A stretch of 64,000 bases of DNA from Siphonodentalium dalli. Lineage: Eukaryota > Mollusca > Scaphopoda > Gadilida > Siphonodentaliidae. Of this stretch, positions 1 to 64,000 are shown in pieces. The stretch is from assembly GCA_032622095.1 (NCBI GenBank), contig CP136066.1, forward strand, positions 152,350,224 to 152,414,223, in the 5' to 3' direction. Position numbers and translations under genes: made by a program. Position 1 is the first letter of the stretch. Each line of letters begins with the position of its first letter. The notes under the pieces were generated by a model. It worked only from the letters and a program-made list of their open reading frames with translations. It had not been told where the DNA came from and did not search any database.

Positions 1-719
1 TTTACGTCATACCATTGAAATTCTGGAAACAGTTGACAACTCTAGCTGATAAAGCAAAACTCTTGATATACCGGTGTAACAGTTTATCTCCCCCCTGTGC
101 ATTTTCCTCCCCGCCTAGGGTTTTACCCACTCCCTATGAGTTGGTGCATGCTATTTTTGTGCATTAAATTGGGCAACACCAAATGACATCTCTCGCTGAT
201 GGTTCTTCCCATGATAATTTTATTGCAATAAGTATGGACCAATTGATGTTCATGATTACAAAAAAGCCAAATTGCACTTAGAGGCTCTTCGTATGTACTC
301 AACACTGATAAGCCTCCATTTGCAAGATGGACAAATTATTATGGACCCAGCAATATTTTATGTAACCGGATTAGATTAATCGACAAACATCACATCTAAA
401 TCAACAGGCTGTTCCAACAGGATCAGTTGATGTTCATAAAACACAGACTTGTTTCACAGGGGTATATTGATTATATTATTTTTGGCCTTATTCAGGGTTG
501 CCACCAGCTGAAATGAAATGAAATGATGTGTTGTAGAGTTACAAGAGGGTCGGTTTGTTTTGAATCGAAAAACCAGAATCCACACAAAAATAAAATGCAG
601 GATTTGCTATGGGTGCAGGTATGAAATCTGGTGGCAGACGATAGAAAATAAAATAATTGATGTGTAGAAAAAGAACATTGAAATCAACACACAACATAGA
701 AAGGGTGCAAACCTGACTT
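1..719. other. Left edge: nothing recognised
   Basis: No dynein C-terminal exon, RNA gene or repeat module recognised on either strand. Confidence 0.5.
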
Positions 720-1140
720 TCTGGTACCTGTCATTTGCAGTATGAGGTCCCCAGAAGGTGAATTTAGTGATGCTATCCTGAATTGCAGGCTAGCATCACC
801 AAATTCACCCTCTAGGGACTTCATTCTGCATGGCCTCATCTTATATGGGGAGACCTAGACTCAGATTGAAGTTCCCAAATGGTGAATATTGTGATGTACA
901 CCCATTGGGAACCTCGATTATGAAAAGTGTTGTCCGACAATTTGGGGATATAGAGAAACTAAACTGAAAGTTCCTATAGAAATTTGATAAAGAAACTTTC
1001 CAGAGAAGATGAGGCCTAAACAGAATGAGGTCCCCAGATGGTGAATTTAGTGATGCTAGCCTGCTATGTGGGATAGCGTCACTAAATTCACCCTTTGGGG
1101 ACCTCATTCTGCAAATGACAGGCTCACTAAACTCAGACTT
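720..1140. mobile_element. Fold-back repeat family F (GAATGAGGTCCCCAGA), long copy
   Basis: Two palindromic modules (about 740-840 and 1020-1120), each built from GAATGAGGTCCCCAGA.GGTG and its reverse complement, are joined by about 180 bp. The same composite recurs at 36016-36410, so the whole about 400-bp unit is an interspersed repeat. No coding capacity. Confidence 0.85.
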
Positions 1141-1521
1141 GAAAGGGTGGTCTGGTTGGAATGACAGAAACTAGTTGGAATAATAAGACGCACCATTGTA
1201 AAGCTAAAAGATGTATTCAGGGTTTCGGGACAATTTTTATGAAACCAAATTTTAATTCTTATTAAGTTTCTAGTATGTAAAGTAACAAGCAAAATGTCGC
1301 TTAAAATGAGAAGTCCACCTGAAAAACACCATCTTGTTTGAATTTTCTATCTATCTTTTTAAAATTGTTTTAATGGGTCTGCAATAATTATTTTCGTAAT
1401 TTTACAACGTTTTATTCAGCAGAACAAAGCAGAAAACTGTGTTAAATTAGATTTTGTATGTTGTTTAATGAGATGTCTGGAACTCTGAATACATCATTAA
1501 CGATAATCAAAAGAGAGGTAG

Positions 1522-2199
1522 CCAGTGATATCGACCCACTGTCACTTTGACTCACAGTGATTTCATCCCGATTTGGTGATCTCGACACACAGCAAGTATT
1601 TTTCCAGAAGTGACCTTGACCCACTAATTAGTAGTTGTTATTTTGAACTGTTTTTTTTTACAATTTTACAAGCTGATTTGAGCACTGCTCGTGTCAGTCA
1701 GATAAGTACAGTAGCCGCGAACAAGTGTCTATCGGTATATATAGGTTTTCTGGCTGTGGAATCACCCATTCAAACTTTAATTGATATATCACAATGACTA
1801 TTTGCCATGTATGCAGAAAGCCAGTTTGTGACCATCGGCAATCTCGTCATCGTCAGAAAGGTAAAACAAAAGCAAAGAGAGAAAACTTCCATCTCTGGGA
1901 CGATTTTATCGATGGCAATATGAATACAAAAAGAAGTGTTAGAGGAAATAGCTAGTATCAATTCACCGAGTGAAGCTGACCACAAATTGATAGATATTAT
2001 ATTATGTGGCCAACATGTCAATAATCGTGATTATATATTTGTTATATATATGTCATCTATAATTTAAATTCAAAATAAAATATTATTTAAAAAAACTGGA
2101 CCAAAGTACCGCCTTCGAATAATCCAAATAACAGGTCGAGATCATCAAATCGGGTTGAAAGCATTGCGGGTCGAAGTCACAGTGGGTCGAGGTCACTGG
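1522..2199. mobile_element. 678-bp element with imperfect 65-bp terminal inverted repeats
   Basis: Left arm 1522-1586 and right arm 2134-2199 are inverted copies (CCAGTGA..TCGACCCACTGT .. CCCGATTTG.TGATCTCGAC). Between them a plus-strand reading frame at 1794-1955 encodes a small Cys/His-containing basic peptide. The target duplication was not resolved. Confidence 0.7.
1794..1955 (+). pseudogene. Small Cys-rich open frame inside the inverted-repeat element
   Basis: 53 codons starting MTICHVCRKPVCDHRQSRHR, followed by a lysine/arginine-rich stretch and FHLWDDFIDG. The C-x2-C-x4-C-x-H pattern could be a zinc-finger relic such as the tail of a DNA transposase. I do not recognise the family. Confidence 0.25.
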
Positions 2200-2439
2200 T
2201 ATAGAAAATAGCCAGTTATTTGGCTTGACGAATGAAATGACTACCACCAGATGAGAGAGAAGCAATTGAACTTAGCAATGATTATGGAGCAGTTCAACCT
2301 TAAAAGTCGCCACAACTAGATGCATGCGAGACCGCTGATTAGATTGATTAGATTAAATCCTAAACCTGACTAATCACAGCCTCAGTGCATGTAAAAATGA
2401 GGTTTCCATCACCAATGATTGTATAGCATACTCACACTG

Positions 2440-2830
2440 ATATATTCAGCCTAAAATACATGAGTTAGTTGAAGGTCATGCATGTTATTTTTAGAATCGG
2501 CCTATAATACATGAGTTAGTTGAAGGTCATGCATGTTATCTTTAGAATTGGCCTATAAAAAATGAGTTAGTTTAGACATGCACATTAAGTTTTGAATCGG
2601 CCTATAATACATGAGTTATTTCAAGGGTAAGCATGTTATCTTTAGAATTGGCCTATAATAACTTTAGAATCCGTCAATAATACATGAGTCAGTTCAAGGG
2701 CATGCATGTTATCTTTAGAATTGGCCTATAATAAATGAGTTAGTTCAGACATGCACATTAACTTTAGAATCGGCCTATAATACATGAGTTAGTTCAAGGG
2801 CATGCATGTTATCTTTGATTAGTGTATATT
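2440..2830. repeat. Minisatellite, about 60-bp unit, about six copies
   Basis: The unit runs GGCCTATAATACATGAGTTA, then GTTGAAGGTCATGCATGTTA, then TCTTTAGAATT. Copies differ by point changes and partial deletions. Confidence 0.9.
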
Positions 2831-3254
2831 ATTAATTGTTGTTTCACGAGAATACAACCAAGAACAAGCTTTGAGATTATAACACAAGATTGTTGCTAGG
2901 TCATGAGAGGAAATAAGATCAAAATACTTTGGGTGTGGAAATACTGATAGCAATTTTGTATCTTTGGAGACTTTTGAATAGCATACCACTTGTTTTTTTA
3001 TTGGAAAATGGATAGCCGAAATTCAAAGTTTCTTCTTTAATATAAATAACCTGGAATATATCATTCATGTTTCACTTTATAATCTGAAAGAAAACAGCAT
3101 CAGATACATATTCACAATAAATCAAGCATGTTGGAATAAAGAAATTATCTGTTTTTGAAATGAAATGAGTAATGAGCCACATATACAAAGTATTTATGAA
3201 CGCTTGAGAGAACAACAAATAGATGTCCTTGACTCAGATGACAGTCATACATAC

Positions 3255-63246
<59,992 letters not shown>

Positions 63247-64000
63247 CTATGTAATGAAAGAAAAACACGTTTTCAGATATCTCTTGAAACTTCTATAAAT
63301 AAGAATTTTTTAAACTGAGTTATTAACAATGAAAACGAAGCAAATTTCTCAATGTAATGGTTATAAGTTAATAATTTAATCACAAGCTGTCAATCCACGG
63401 AATACTGTAAAACAATTGGCTGCCACACACTATTCCATTTAGGTTATTTCTCAATAACCTAAATTTCTTTATTACTTTCCCGCCACAGAAATGATAACAG
63501 AGTCGAGTGACCAAGCCTATACCACGTGCCTAAAAAATGTACAAGGCAGCTGTTTGATACTTCCTACGATTTAACATGAAATTTTGGTGCTGCATCATAA
63601 TTCCTTCAGGTATGATTGTATTGACAATAATCATACTAGATGCTAATATTCAGGGCACAAGTAACCAGACAAACCAACAAGATTGAACATCTGCAAAGAA
63701 ATGAAACACGGAAATTAATTTTTTTTTTTTTTTTTTTTATTTATATATTTTTATTCAGACAAAATCATTTATACAGAACACATTGTAGATACATTATCTC
63801 AATAAACTTGTTATACTAAATTAATTAAGGCATCATTGTCTCATATTGTCTGGGATTTTTTTTTTCTTTGGGGGGGGGGGGGGGGGGGGGGTGGGAGGGG
63901 ATTGGGCTGGCTTGAACTTAAAATTATCAAGAAATGTGTTGTTTCTTTGAATGTATGTAATATATGTTAACCATATGTATGTAATTTTCTATCAAAGACT
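63247..64000. other. Right edge intron: T24 and G22 homopolymers
   Basis: T run at 63719-63742 and G run at 63870-63891, otherwise AT-rich. The next upstream dynein exon is not within this stretch. Confidence 0.6.

Noticed and set aside
2440-2830. CRISPR-like array (regular repeats of about 60 bp)
   Set aside because: The units are contiguous diverged copies without unique spacers, in an animal gene context; it is a minisatellite.
1-3254. Search for the C-terminal dynein exons left of e31
   Set aside because: No segment resembling the C-terminal region (LKRTVENIKDPL or SWSHYTVP-like motifs) was found on the minus strand; they are presumably beyond the left edge.

Overview
The window is animal nuclear DNA: AT-rich, very intron-rich and packed with repeats. 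It holds 32 exons of one gene, all on the minus strand. The gene is cytoplasmic dynein-1 heavy chain (DYNC1H1 orthologue). The repeat repertoire (GACGGACG-type interspersed repeats, many TTAA-flanked MITEs, hAT, piggyBac-like and TA-flanked relics) and the intron sizes suggest a lophotrochozoan, most likely a mollusc such as a bivalve. That species call is an inference. No bacterial-type operons, CRISPR arrays or rRNA genes were seen.

The dynein message reads from right to left. Exons e1-e6 (63246 down to 54524) encode the AAA4 module, with Walker [10 protein letters not shown], Walker B FIMDES and the TMNPSSEG sensor strand. Exons e7-e8 (52090-50557) encode the outgoing stalk coil CC1. Exon e9, present as two alternative copies (45609-45804 and 44168-44363), with e10 (43305-43422) encodes the microtubule-binding domain (MTBD). 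Exons e11-e12 encode the returning coil CC2 and the start of AAA5. Exons e12-e20 cover AAA5 and its strut/buttress coil. Exons e20-e31 cover AAA6 up to the start of the C-terminal region. The N-terminal tail, linker and AAA1-3 must lie beyond the right edge, and the last roughly 400 codons beyond the left edge. All 31 exons of one isoform join in phase at GT..AG sites, giving 4666 nt: 1 nt of a split codon plus 1555 whole codons with no stop. I worked this out by hand from the sequence.

The most interesting observation is that the MTBD entry exon is duplicated. Two exons of exactly 196 nt with identical phases encode diverged versions (40 of 65 residues identical) of the same piece: the CC1 tip plus MTBD helices H1-H3. 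Since 196 is not a multiple of three, including both would shift the frame, so they are predicted to be mutually exclusive. This would give the motor two microtubule-contact surfaces. The intron between them carries two strong adjacent hairpins with unrelated stems but nearly the same 28-nt loop. Elsewhere, three exon edges with their splice sites have been duplicated locally (at e2, e9b and e26).

The introns are filled with: TTAA-flanked MITEs of several families; a 1336-bp piggyBac-like element with a transposase N-terminal relic, inserted into an older repeat; a 1080-bp hAT element with a perfect 8-bp target duplication; a 1.22-kb TA-flanked pogo/Tigger-like relic; an 890-bp TA-flanked element carrying a CpG-rich promoter-like segment and a possible captured first exon; fold-back repeats; a satellite array of about 157-bp units; minisatellites; and two long G tracts. 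One plus-strand gene-like segment of unknown function (about 37008-37679) lies inside a dynein intron.
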